Shown here piece by piece: positions 12,201 to 23,566 of a stretch of DNA of 64,000 bases. Below the pieces are notes generated by a model. It saw only the letters and a program-made list of their open reading frames with translations. It did no database searches and had not been told where the DNA came from. Both the position numbers and the translations under genes were made by a program. This DNA comes from Dendrophyllia cribrosa (taxonomy: Eukaryota > Cnidaria > Anthozoa > Scleractinia > Dendrophylliidae): assembly GCA_024195265.1 (NCBI GenBank), contig JAJLRJ010000009.1, forward strand, positions 30,907,774 to 30,971,773, given 5' to 3'. Each line of letters starts with the position of its first letter. Position 1 is the first letter of the stretch.

Positions 12201-13187
12201 CATATGTTTGGCTGTCATTAAGCGTTGATGTTTGTGTGCCTGGGAGTGTGGAATAAGACGCCATCACAATTAAGTGAACAAAAATTGCGATTTGAATGTG
12301 AATCGTGAAAAATAACAACTGAGATATTAATTTTCTTGCTGAATAAGACATTCAAAGGACTAATTTCGTAAAAATGGTTTGATCCCAGGAGTAGCAGTAG
12401 TAGTGGAAGTCATTTTGACAGACAAGCAGCTCTTAAATTTCATTGGACCTGGTTATGCATCATGCAGCTCTAATGTTTTCAGGGTTAGGGTCCATTGTTG
12501 TGTTGTTTGTTCTATTGTTTTCTCAGGAAATCAGAGAAGAATTTGTAAGAACTGCGTTCTGCCCGCATTTTGACTCTGAAGAGACTAATTCCACTCAGCA
12601 GGTTGTCGACCCCAAATGTCAACAACAGTTTAAGAACTACGCTGACCCGGACGATCACACTCGACAGACCAAAATTAACATGTTTAAACCAGTTTTACGC
12701 AACAACACCTAAATAAGCCTTATTCTTTGAAGGTTTCTAGAAGAATGTTCAATATATTTAAGCTTACATTCAAAGCTTACCCAAGAGGGTGTTTGGCAGA
12801 TGCGTTCAGTCGCCTGATCTCCTCATAAGTAAAGTCGCAAACTTTTCCTGTCCCATCTGTTGTGCGGTCCACCGTCGAATCATGAATAACAATTGGTACG
12901 CCATCTTTAGTAAAGTCTAAATCGAATTCAACTCCCGTTGCTCCATTTTCTTTCGCGAATTTGATTGCGGCGAGTGTGTTCTCTGGAGCTTCTAGCCCGC
13001 CTCCTCGATGACCGATAATGATCGGAGAATCAGTGGTCGAAGCTCCTCGTTTAAGAAAGCATTCTACTTTGTGCGATGACGGGCGAGGAAAACGAAACAT
13101 TTGGTAGAGGATAAACATCAAAGCGCAGAGCAAAAGGAGAATAATTGTGAAATAAATTAATATTTGCACCGCCATTTCTAATATCAT
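9268..13187 (-). CDS. GDE1: GDE1-like glycerophosphodiester phosphodiesterase, gene B
   Basis: Five minus-strand exons: 13187-12781, 12113-12002, 11056-10967, 10140-9926 and 9421-9268. All splice sites are GT-AG and phases match gene A exactly, giving 325 residues. There is an N-terminal membrane helix (about 8-28), then His60-Arg61, PEN, Glu87 and Asp89, His102-Asp103, and Asp164 in YIDVK. Exon 4 again carries the hydrophobic WVYDFLGVGVF segment. Exons 2-5 are close to identical to those of gene A, and only the N-terminal leader and the last residues (DAVEQTTP) differ clearly. The likely role is hydrolysis of glycerophosphodiesters at a membrane; the substrate is inferred. It is transcribed away from gene C across a 415-bp spacer. 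Introns hold two inverted-repeat elements (10493-10774 and 11418-11577). Confidence 0.88.
9512..9539. repeat. (AAT)n microsatellite
   Basis: About nine AAT units in intron 4 of GDE1-like gene B. Confidence 0.85.
10493..10774. mobile_element. MITE-like element in a GDE1-B intron
   Basis: Ends are GGTTTTCAATTGAGTGTCG and its reverse complement. The interior has several ATTGGT/ACCAAT boxes. A truncated inverted relative lies at about 24398-24640. Confidence 0.65.
11418..11577. mobile_element. MITE-like element with ACAGTCAACTCT ends
   Basis: Starts ACAGTCAACTCTTTCTCTTA and ends in its inverted copy (GAGAGAGTTGACTGTA). It lies in intron 2 of GDE1-like gene B. Confidence 0.65.
12440..12527 (+). 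repeat. Single-arm remnant of the 514-1430 foldback family
   Basis: Matches the right arm of the foldback element at the window start (CATTGGACCTGGTTAT, then the tract with GGGTCCATTGTT). The partner arm is missing. Confidence 0.6.
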
Positions 13188-13602
13188 TTCCTCTTCGTTT
13201 TCGATTATTCAACCATAATTTTCAGGAATGCGGCTGAACGTCACGCAAAAAATATCTGACAAATCTTTCAAAGCCTCATCCGAGTAACTGTCCCTGGGTC
13301 TCCGAAGATCTGAAAGCCTGTGAGATGTGGACAATTAGGCCATTTTTATGATGGCCTCTTGGGTATAACCAGGGAAGAGCTACAGTACTACTCGAATAAC
13401 AGGCCGCAGGCCGCACTGTAAACCGGCTATTTTGAAAGCAGAGAAGGCCCTGGGGACGAGTCTTGTCCCCAGAGACCGCGTTTATTTTGGTCAGCAACCC
13501 ACCTCTGGACAGATGTCTACTTCATGTATCCATTGTTATAGTGTATTTGCATTGTTTTCCTGGACCTTTGGGACGACAGGGCGCAAAATCCAGACAACAA
13601 CG
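13188..13602. promoter_or_regulatory. Shared upstream spacer of GDE1-like genes B and C
   Basis: The start codons of B (minus, 13187) and C (plus, 13603) face away from each other across 415 bp, so both promoters and both 5' UTRs must fit here unless there are distant non-coding first exons. No clear TATA box is visible. A bidirectional promoter is inferred from geometry alone. Confidence 0.5.
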
Positions 13603-16600
13603 ATGGAATTGCTTTGTTGTTGCCAAATCTTTGCGTTTTTTGCGGTACTCTTAGTTTTCCTCTACCGCACGTTTCGTCTACCTAAGCCTAACGCCAATCT
13701 TGTTAAGTCGTTCCTACGAAATGAGAAATCGGACTCGGAGCAAACATCTTCGCCGGCACTTGTTGCGCACAGAGGTGGGTCCGCAGAGGCGCCGGAAAAT
13801 ACGTTAGCTGCCTTTAAAATGGCAAATGAAAATAGAGCGACCGGCGTTGAATTTGACGTGGACTTTACAAAAGATGGTAGAGCAGTTGTGATTCACGATT
13901 CAACTGTGGATAGAACTACAGACGGCAGCGGTTTGGTCAGCGAGTTCACCTTCAATGAAATCCGAAAATTAGACGCTTCTTGTAAACATCCCCTGAGGTA
14001 AGGTTAATTACGGTATATGTTTTCAGCCGTAAAATCTACCATGTAAGATTTGGGGCTTAAACTCTGACGCCGTCACCTTGTTCATCAAGGAAGTTATATG
14101 AATATGAATATATGAAAAACATAAGTTTACCTGTATGTGAAATGCGGATAAACATGTCTGAGTGAAATTTGTGATCCTCGCAGTGTGCTATTAACTTAAG
14201 CTGTTGAAAAAGCAACCTGAAAAAATTCAGGCTCGAATGGGAATCTAACCCATGACCTTGCGATACCAGTGCGATGCTCTACCCACTGAGCTACCAAGCC
14301 ACATTGGATGACGCAGTGAATAGAGCATTATTTTTACCGGTATCGCAAGGTCATGTGTACGAATCCCGTTCAAGCCTGATTTCTTTTTTTTGTGGCCGAC
14401 CTGTAGGTGTGAGCATCTGGGGGGGGGGGGGGGGGGGTGCATGCCCCCGCCCCGGAAATGTTTTGAATTTACCCTCAGAAATTGCAATTTCCTTCATTTC
14501 TGAGATTATTTTTGTTAGTTGGGGGAAATTTGGGTTAAAATCTTAGCCTACTGTAGAGAAAAGATCCAAAGTTGCTTTTATCCGGTAGATTTGGTGACCT
14601 GTATGGGAGGCAGGGAGACTCATTCTGAGTCCGGGAGAGTTGGCATACATGTAAGAGTGTTGTTAGCTTACATCACCCTGAAAAGAGTTGAAAATCCAGC
14701 TTTCATTGGCTGCGGATACATTAGAGAGTTACATGTATACCACTATTTATCACATTCTATGACTATTGTTTTGTTGTTCCTGATGAAGTGTTTTTAACCC
14801 GTGAATACGCGCAAGCGTAATGAACAAGTTATTGGTAATGGTTGCTAATTCACTCACTCACTCGCTCACTCCTTCCATCAGCTGTAAACGTAGTGACACA
14901 ATGCTTCGCATTTGGAGTCTTTAATGCAACGTTAAAATCAATCTAAAAGGATTTTTCAACCGAGACACGTGTTTTGATGCATATCTAACTACATGTAGAA
15001 AATAAAATTTCATCTCAACTAAGTATGTGTTCCAGGATAGTCAAGTGGTTTGACATTTTGCTTTTAGTCCCTGGAATGGCAGTCGAGAGGCGCAAGTTCA
15101 AGTCACGTTCAGGATCATTTTTTTTTACTTCAGACTGGACATTATGAAAGTGATGTACTGTTTTTTCTTTTTTTTTTGCATTGACTTCGTCAAAAATCCT
15201 TACGTTTAATTTAAAAAAAAATACCAAACCGTGTCAGTGTGAAAGCATAAGCTTACCACAATTAATATTGCATTTATACGCGTTAGCATTTCTTATTCAC
15301 AGGTTGGCGCTTAGGAGCCTTTGATTTATTTTCATAAGGATTCAAAACACTAGAATTTGATGTAAATACCAGTGATGCCTCTTTATTTAAAGGGACATTG
15401 TCATGGATTCCCATGTGCGGACCAGGCTCACTTCAAATATCCTTCAAAATAATATCCTTTTTCGTCTCAATATTTTTTAAATTACAGTGTAAATCCTTTT
15501 CTGTCCCGAGTTTATTCGTTTTCCACCATGACGCCACCACTAGTCGACATCATTTTGAAATTGACACTTCAACTTGAAAAATTCAAGCTGAACTGCTGAA
15601 ATCAAGTGGTAGTATTTATAAAATAGATGGCAGTGGCAACAAAGGAGCCATAAGACCCCTTTCCTCTTGCCCTCGTGACTGTCCCTTTAATGCAACTTGC
15701 ACAGCCAACAATTATGGCAACCTCGTCCTTAGGGTCTTCTCCAGTTTTTTCAATTTAAAATGGTGGGTCGGGTGACGTCAAAATTTTGGTGGCTCCTTTG
15801 AATAGAAAATGCTAACCCCCCTTAGCAGAAACTTGATACTTGTATCTTTGGCGGGGTGAGCGGGGGAGGGGGATAAAAAATGGAACGTTTGAAAGTTAAT
15901 TAACAATTATATCTTATGCAGCAAAAAGTTCCCAAAAGAAAAAATTCCTACTGTGGAAGAAGTTGTGGAGCTTTGTTCAAGCCTTGGGTTGAAGATGATA
16001 ATTGAGATCAAGAAAGGCAGTGATGCTCACAAGGTGAACATAAAATTTATTGAGCACTAGTGACTACAATAGCAACAGCCCTTTGCCTAGTATTTTTTTT
16101 TTAAATATGGTTACCAAATAAAATACATTGTTTTTAATGCCACGCTGAAGTTTTCATTGTTTTCTGAAATGAGCTGTTGTTTTGTGATTGTAAGAGTTAT
16201 CTCAATATTGTTTCTTTTTGTAATACCCTTGATCAATAGTCAATTTAGCCTAATCATTTTATTTTTCACTTTGAAGATTATTAAATAGTATTATAGTCAT
16301 ATATATATATATACTTCTATTAGTTACATGTATCTCAATTTCATTGAACTGTATCTTGTATATATTTTATATTTAAATTAGTTATAATTATTAATTTCTA
16401 CTGTGGCACACCTTATAAATTATAATTTTATATTTTCATATCTTTTGTTTATTTTATAGAGGGCCACAGGGTCATCAGTTTAATCTATTGTATTGTATTG
16501 ATCATTATTAGTGCAAAGTTACATTAATTTACATCAACATGCAATAATGTTGAAGGTGTTAGCAGGTCCATTTATTTATAAACTAATTAAAAGTATAAAA

Positions 16601-19600
16601 GTAAGTTTCATGAAGTACTACAAGAGAAAGATTGAAGATGTTGGAAAGAATCACATGACAGACAGACTATTACAGTAAACTGTCCTTTTTGTAACTGTTT
16701 TTTCAGACAGCTCAATATTTGAAGAATCTGTTCCTGAGTTATCAACTGTATGACAAAGCTCTTGTTTGTTGTTACTTTCCAAATGTAATATACAATGTGA
16801 GTACACTGTATATAAAATTATGGTGTGTAAATAAAGTGTAGTGATGGACTATGGGGAAATTCAGATCAAAGCTCTCTCTGGATAAGGCATGCATACAAAT
16901 GTATGTTAACTGTATACAACAGTACTGTATTACTGTTTAATTATGTACATGTAGCAAGATAGAAAGCTACATTAAAGGGACACTGTCACTCCGAAATAAC
17001 GAAATTAATTTTTGCTTACTTAATTTCCATGTTATATATGACACCAAATGCCACCAAGCATACACAACTACATGTAAATTGGAGAAGATTCTATAAAGCA
17101 AAATAGAAGCAGTAGTTTGGAGAAAAAGTGCAGGATTACAAGGATGGAAGTGGATTACAGCTCATCAGAGTTCATCAAATTTGATTTTATAACAGACGGT
17201 CAAGAAAACAAAGTTTCCATTCTGATAAAATTTTGAGTTTTTTTAGTTGTTACGTTGTCTGTTTAGTTTATATTTCTTTGCATTCATTATTTCTGGCAGT
17301 TTTTTCATCCTATTTTAAGATAATAAAGCAACCTTCTGGCCATAATCATAAAAACGCGACATTTCAGCCAGGGCAGGGTCCCCTTAAGAAAGGCATGTGC
17401 TGGGGCGGATCTGGATTTATTGTAAGGGGGTTCCCATAAATGAATGCAGAAGGCGGAAGTAACTGGGGCAGTCCAGGGGCATGCTTCCCCAGAAAGTTTT
17501 GACCTTTAGTCCTCGGAAATGCAGTTTTCAGCAATCTGAGGGTCCAATCAAAGTGTTTTAATTTCTGAAATACAAGCGAATTTTAAGGCGTCATGGACTG
17601 CTTTGCATTTCTATGCATTGTTACACCTGTTTCATCAAAATGGGATCCACGAATAACATTCTCTGCAGGAATTGTTCTGCAAATCAGTTCTTCTTTTTTG
17701 ACACCACCTTGTATTTCACAAATCAACAGACTTCGAACTCCTCAAGACAGAACAACCATCTGCAACTGATTGCAAAATAATGTGTGTTGCTAGGCAAAAT
17801 AATTTTTTAGGCGCCATGCTCAACAGGATCGAGCATAAAATAATGTAACCACAAGCACTGATTTCTTATTAAATGGGTAGTTGTCGGCTAAAGCAAAAGG
17901 GGTGAAATAAATGACCTACTAATATTTAAAACAATAATTTCCTGGAATCCCTTTGGCTTCATCAAGTGACAAAGGCTTTATATTTTCTGACTTCCTTTCC
18001 TTGTAATTTTTACCAGCTTTTTTTTTGGAAACTGCAGGTTTTAGACATTAGCAGTTTCCACTGAACCCCCTGAACCACCCCTACATCTGCCCAGATGTGA
18101 GGATATGTTAGGTGTTGTTAAGGAAGATGGTTTAAAGTTCTCTTTACTTAGGTTCGCAAGACAGATCCTCAAATTGTGACTGCTTTAGTGTGGTGGAGAG
18201 ACAGCATGAGTTACATCATAACAGGAGGAAAAGAACTTTTCGAGATTGACAGTTCCATAAAAGTAGCAGTGCTGAGTTTCTTTGATTCAATATGGGCTGT
18301 GCTATTACCTTGGTTTTATGATTTCCTCGGCATACCTATTCTATCATGTGCAAAGGAACACATCTGCCAGTAAGTCATCACTGATGTTAGTTTATTGGTT
18401 AGTAATTTTAGAGTTTCAGTTACACAAATTTCTCTAGTTTTTTGGTGGCATTAATGTCCTTGGAAAACTACCAAGGAAATAGAATTTGAACCAATGCTGA
18501 ACTGGCAGTTGCCAGTTTATATGTTGTCAGTTGACATGACCACATGGCTGCGATAGTTTGAGATGTGCACCAGTTGAGGTTTTGGATAATGGAAGAACTT
18601 AAACAGCAGGCCCCAGTTGTTCAAAAGGTGGATAGCACTATCCACCACACTATCCACTGGATAAATCACTATCCAGTGGATTACACAAAGTATTTTGTTA
18701 ATGCTTATCCACTGGATAGTGATTATCTGATGGATAGCACTATCCACCTTTTGAACAACCAGGGCCAGACCTTCCTTCATATCAAATTCTTCTTCTGTCA
18801 ATTTTAATTAGTGTTTTAAGCCAATGAAAATTGTATTAATTGAATGGTCAACCTGTATTAAGCTGTCAGTTAGCCATTTCTGAAGGTTGAACTCTGAGAC
18901 AGTATAGTTCTTACTTTTGGGTCTGTCAATGAAACCCAAAGAGTTACCCTTCAAATTATAACTGTTGAGCAATACTTTTATAGAGTTCGGTTTGTTTCTC
19001 AATAATTTGCAATATCTTGTTTTGATCTTGGCAACATTTGGGGGTGAAAGGGTTATAACTAGTGCTGCAACGATACACCGGTGAACCGTGATATTTTTTG
19101 TCACAATACGAATATCGACATTTGAACAACATATTGCGATATTATTATTCTTCATCAATATTCAGAAATTACTGTCTTTAATTAATGACTCCTTACCCAA
19201 GTCCAAGCCCTTTTATAGATAACAAAATAAATAGATAGCTTACCATGAATGACTATTTCTTGAGTTTATCACACTATAATATTGTGCTCTGTTATTGACA
19301 GTGTATTATTTATTACAATGCTACATTGTAGCTCTGTTTTGAATGGAAATAAATGATTTCAAAGCAGTTTAGTAAGATTACTTCACTTGTCAGTTGTATG
19401 TACCGGTAATGATGTATCGTATTGAGGCACTTGTATCGAGATTTGTATTGTATCATGAATAAATGTATCATTGCAGCCCTAGTTATAACCCTTAATCTTA
19501 TGTATTTGGCCCCAGTACTGAAACTTTGTGTGTTTCCACAGTGACATGTTGGAGATGTGGCAAGGCAATGGTGTTGGCGTGGTAACATGGACTGTCAATC

Positions 19601-19686
19601 AGTTACAGGCCAAGGACTATTTGATGGAGTGTCTTGATTGCCCCATCATAACTGACTGTGTACGACGGGAATCAGTTTGGAATTAA
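13603..19686 (+). CDS. GDE1: GDE1-like glycerophosphodiester phosphodiesterase, gene C
   Basis: Five plus-strand exons: 13603-13997, 15922-16033, 16707-16796, 18152-18369 and 19542-19686, giving 319 residues. Exons 2 and 3 are 112 and 90 nt, as in genes A and B, and all phases agree. The ATG at 13603 (context ACGATGG) is preferred to an upstream in-frame ATG at 13432 because it places the membrane helix at the N-terminus, as in A and B. Visible motifs are His56-Arg57, APEN, Glu83 and Asp85, His98-Asp99, and Glu160 in IIEIK. That last residue is Glu where A and B have Asp. Exon 4 encodes a hydrophobic segment ([11 protein letters not shown]). It is more diverged from A and B than they are from each other. 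It ends [12 protein letters not shown]. Confidence 0.87.
14229..14382. repeat. Two tRNA-like (SINE-type) sequences in inverted orientation
   Basis: On the minus strand, 14301-14229 reads GGTAGCTCAGTGGGTAGAGC and then a B-box-like GGGTTAGATTCCC. On the plus strand, about 14306-14382 gives a more decayed version (GACGCAGTGAATAGAGCA, then GTACGAATCCC and GCCTGA). These look like tRNA-derived SINE heads with pol III boxes, not working tRNA genes. Confidence 0.5.
14419..14437. repeat. Homopolymer G tract (19 G)
   Basis: An uninterrupted G run inside intron 1 of GDE1-like gene C. Confidence 0.9.
15030..15117 (+). repeat. Possible tRNA-derived sequence, decayed
   Basis: GATAGTCAAGTGGTTTGACA resembles an A box region, and GCAAGTTCAAGTCA some 60 bases on resembles a B box. 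It is followed by a T tract. A tRNA-derived repeat is possible, but the cloverleaf is poor. Confidence 0.3.
15387..15690. mobile_element. MITE-like element with TTAAAGGGACA ends
   Basis: Starts TTAAAGGGACATTGTCA and ends TGACTGTCCCTTTAA, an inverted pair. It is in intron 1 of GDE1-like gene C. A second left end of this kind appears at about 16972. Confidence 0.6.
18609..18766. mobile_element. Palindromic MITE, GGTTGTTCAAA family, copy 1
   Basis: Outer ends are GGCCCCAGTTGTTCAAAAGG and its inverted copy. The interior is a chain of GTGGATAG/CTATCCAC palindromes. It lies in intron 4 of GDE1-like gene C. Two further copies sit inside the PLE 3' ends at 28788-28950 and 37198-37360. Confidence 0.75.
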
Positions 19687-19765
19687 GTAAAGTTTAGTCA
19701 TGACACTTGGTACAAATATGTGAGGGGCTCACACATGAAAGGGATAACCTCTCCCTTCTGTGCGT

Positions 19766-19833
19766 GCCCCTCACACGAGCATGCCCCTCACACGAGCATG
19801 CCCCTCACACGAGCATGCCCCTCACACGAGCAT
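19766..19833. repeat. 17-bp tandem repeat, four copies
   Basis: The unit GCCCCTCACACGAGCAT repeats four times without change, about 80 bp after the stop codon of GDE1-like gene C. Confidence 0.9.
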
Positions 19834-20323
19834 GCCATTGAAATTCTCCCACCCTTTCCAGGAAAGCCTGGACAGCCAGAATTTTGTGCATACTTTTTAT
19901 ATTTCCTTTGCTTCATGCAGACAAGCAAAGCAAATAGGCATGCAGGCTATGCTTATCTCTGAGTCCTCTGTAAAATGCATGATGATGATTTTTTTTTTTC
20001 AAACTGCGCTAAAAAGCAATGCAGGTTTTTAAATTTGGCATTCCTCCTTATTTTTGCACACTTTTCCCTTAATGACCATATCATGGTATTTTTCAATTTT
20101 CCCTTCAAGTTTTTAAAAAGAACGAAACGTTTGGGAATAAAAATGTTAATTAGAGAAGAGGTTATTAACAGGTACAATGTAGATCAAACATTTAAAATAT
20201 TGTTTATTTTTTGTCTTATTTTTTAAGTGGGGAGGGGCAGAGTGTTTGTGAAATGATTTCACTGATTATTTATAGGGAAGCACTACATATTTATAAGGAA
20301 ACTCTGGGTAAAAAATGTACTGT

Positions 20324-20787
20324 GTGGCACTAAATTTTTGCGGGTTCTAAATTTTTGCGATTTTTTTTTTACGATCTGCAAAAAAAGTAACCGCAAAAAA
20401 AATTCCCTCAAAAATGTTCTCCGCAAATATTTATTCCACTGTCGAAATTATATACAAACATCCCCTTTTACACGTAATGTAAAATCGTGTTGGTGTCCAT
20501 TTACTAAAAACGTCTCTTTCGTTCAGATGCAATTGTAATCAGTGGTAATTGAGTGACACTGATTAACGTGTTTTACATCAGCATGTTGTTTCACCTGTAT
20601 TTCGATTGCATGTTCTCAAATAAAAAAACGAAAATGTCGTTATTTTAATTGAATGCGACTTCCTGCAAATCGCAAAAATTAATTCCCAGCAAGAAAAAAA
20701 GTCTTTTCCAATTGCAAAAATTAGTTTCCGCAAAACACAAAAATTACCCTTCCGCAAAATTAAATTCGCTCAAAAATTTAGTGCCAC
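20324..20787. mobile_element. TIR element with GTGGCACTAAATTTTTG ends
   Basis: Begins GTGGCACTAAATTTTTGCG and ends CAAAAATTTAGTGCCAC. The flanks inside are rich in GCAAAAATT on both strands, in keeping with longer decayed arms. No gene is inside. Confidence 0.65.
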
Positions 20788-21452
20788 AGAGGGTAAAATA
20801 GCACAACACTCTTGTTCCGTTAAATGTAAATTAACATGCCTTTGTTCTCCTGTGTTAAAGACATAAGTGAAATAAAATTGAATTGTGAGTAACTAGTAAT
20901 ACGTTTATAACCCTAAAGATACCAGAGCTTTTCCCCAGAGATAAATATGGGGAGCTTATCTTTGATGTGGGAATCCCCTGGCAAATAAGCTCAGTGCACA
21001 TGTTGCCGTTATACACTTGCTTACAGCGTTCAAAATGTGGAGCCGGAAGTGAAGTGAGGGCAAGGAAGATCTTCAGGGCCCCCGGCCCCTCTCCTCCCCC
21101 TCCCAGTCTGCCCACATTATAACCCCCCCCCCCCCCCCCCGCCACCCTTATAAAAAATTAAATGGTTCATCCCGTAGCAAAGTTAATGTGCCGTGAAATG
21201 AGCACATGCGCGACAGCGTCCTAAATGTTCTGGACACGAGTTCATCTGGAGTTCCGATGCGCACCCTAAAGCGGGAGGGAGCAAGTGACAATTACATTTC
21301 ACTCTGTGTTCACAACGTGCTTGTGCACGCGCCGTTGTCGAAGCCTCGGGTTTGAGCGCGTCGGAAGTGGCCGCGGTAATTTGTAATTTCACGCGAAGTC
21401 TTGGGTCATTCGCTCCTCGTAATCTAAACGCGTGGAAAAGGTGCTTAGCTGA

Positions 21453-21620
21453 TATATGTTGTGGTTCAAATTTTTCTTTGGTTTGAAAAATTTTTAAACC
21501 AGTTTGATTTTTATTTTTCTTTGTCTCAGATTATGATAATGATTCTCAGACAAAGAAAAATACAAATTTAACTGATTTGAAAATTTTCAAACCAAGAAAA
21601 AATTTGAACCACAACATATA
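21453..21620. mobile_element. Palindromic MITE, TATATGTTGTGG family, copy 1
   Basis: Starts TATATGTTGTGGTTCAAATT and ends with its reverse complement. Related copies are at 46803-46952 (full) and about 62701-62820 (one end). Confidence 0.65.
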
Positions 21621-22701
21621 CATTATTGCATCGGTATAAATTCTTTCGCGCGAACACTACCACAATCGTAAAATTTGCGTGAAGAAACTGAAGTAAATGA
21701 AAGGAACATAGTCGACTCTGAGTAAAGACGGACACAAGCAGCAGTACTTTCTTAGAGAGGTGTCGGTCTGTTATACGACTTATAATTTTCAGAGTGTTCT
21801 GCCTCGCCCGCGCCCCGAGGCGTCTTACGTAGTCAGCGCGCGTGGAGATGTGGGAAAAATGCACCCCTCGCGTCTGGTTTTCCCGCGCTTTAACGGCGCC
21901 AGGAAGCGAGAAGGCAGCAAAGAGTTCATTTATTGTAAAATGAGTTACAACTGAAGTGCTGCAGGGACCAACTTGGTGTTCATCTTGGAGATGTGTCAGT
22001 TAGTTAAGAGAAAGTTAACTCTATTCTTAACTTTTGTTTCTTCACTCTACCAGATTCCCCAGATATCTCAGAAAATTGACGGTTTTAAGTTGCAATTTTT
22101 CACATTTTATTTTTTCTCCAAACCATAAATAACAAGAAGCTGTACACAGCTTGAACTCGTGGCGTCTTTATTAAACCCAGTGCATTATTTAGTGCTTCAA
22201 GTGCTTTTACGGAGAAACATAAAATTATGTCTGAAAAGTAAGACTACATTCAGTAGTAGTGAAATCGGGCTTTAAGGGTCTTGTAAGTGCCCCTAAGGCA
22301 AGAGAATTAATACAATTGTTATGGCGAGGAGCTTGCAAAGCAAAGTGTGAACGCCATCCTAACCCGGCCAGCCGCATCTGTGGCTGTCTCTACCGTATCC
22401 AATCAGTTGAGTTTTTTGCAATGTTCTCTGCTAGACCTGCTACTTCCAATGAATTTTTGTCAGCATTGTTTGTTGTCACTGCTGACGGCGTTACTTGTTT
22501 CATTTCGAATTTGCTTGAGGAAAGACATAAGCACTGCAAAGTTGCCAAGACAAATGAAAGAAAGAAGTAATAAATAAAAAGACCAGTTACAGGACCAGTA
22601 AAAGGAATACAAAGTAAGACAAACATATAGGACATCTAAAGTTCGTCCCTAACCCACTTCAGTGACTTATTGTCTGTGATTGTACTCTCTTTATGGCGAA
22701 A

Positions 22702-23044
22702 GGTGTCTAGAAAACTCAGACCCGAGAAGCTCAGTACAGTATTTGTTTAAAGTTTTTTTCGGATCTGAGTTTACGTGTGAACGTATAAAAGCACGACATA
22801 ACATACTACGTAAAAATATGGTTCGCCGGCGAGGAATCGACCCCCGACTTCTGCTTACAAGGTAGACGTCACTTGATCGCAGTACCGACAGAGCCGGATA
22901 GTGAGCGAAATAGCCACACTATTTATTAACTAAAACTAAGCGATCTAAATATTCAGATAAATCCTTGCACTCAGTTTCCTGAGTTTACGAGACACCAAGA
23001 GGGTCTAAGTTATTCGGGTCTGAGGTCCGAGTTTTCGAGACACC
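22702..23044. repeat. Inverted-repeat element with GGTGTCT ends, holding a tRNA-like core
   Basis: Starts GGTGTCTAGAAAACTCAGAC and ends GAGTTTTCGAGACACC. Further partial GAGACACC ends occur at about 22985. It lies in the last two introns and exons region of the IDO remnant. Confidence 0.5.
22824..22898 (-). pseudogene. tRNA-Thr-like pseudogene or SINE head
   Basis: The minus strand starts GCCGGCTCTGTCGGTACTGC, has a Thr-like anticodon stretch CCTTGTAAGCAG, and a B-box-like GGTCGATTCC, then closes with GCCGGCG pairing with the start. The D arm and anticodon arm are irregular, so a working tRNA is unlikely. Confidence 0.45.
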
Positions 23045-23441
23045 TCTGCAACGAACAGTGCCGACTGACAGGCGTTTGACACTCGACACAAGTTCCACTT
23101 GGTCTCAGTTTTTGTATTAAAGCTACCAACCCCGAAAGGTACGATGAAAACCCCCGTTACTTTTATATGGGAGTCCCCGAGGGTCCCCGGGTATTCCGCA
23201 AGAAGAGGGCCCCACTTGACCAAGGGCAAAAAACAATTGTATCAGCGGGATTGCTAAATTAGGCTCCTTACCAGATCCCCCCGTTCCTCTCAAGGCCATC
23301 CCCAACTCGTTGTTTTCTATACCTCTGTTGGCAGGCATTATGATGAATCTACACAAAGTAATTCGCTATTAAACATTTGTACATTTATATAGCAGCAATA
23401 TGCATACTTGCTGGGTAAGCAAAAGCCCATGACTAAGATGT

Positions 23442-23566
23442 ATTAGCCTGCGTATCAGGCGCCGGTTCATTTATAGGGCGAAATTTCGAGGACGCGCTCG
23501 AGAGGGGAACGCGCGAAAGGGAAATTTCGCCCTATAAACAAACCGACGCCTACTATGCAGGCTAAT
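23442..23566. mobile_element. MITE-like hairpin with ATTAGCCTGC ends
   Basis: Begins ATTAGCCTGCGTATCAGGCG and ends CGCCTACTATGCAGGCTAAT. Inside, GGGCGAAATTTC pairs with GAAATTTCGCCC. It lies in the intron between IDO exons at 24152 and 23348. Confidence 0.65.

Noticed and set aside
14245..14487. A short protein with IRTHDL and [10 protein letters not shown]
   Set aside because: These residues are the typical translation of tRNA-like sequence plus the G tract.
19720..20032. Overlapping His/Pro/Thr-rich frames as a secreted repeat protein
   Set aside because: They are readings of the four-copy 17-bp tandem repeat in two frames, with unrelated sequence after it.
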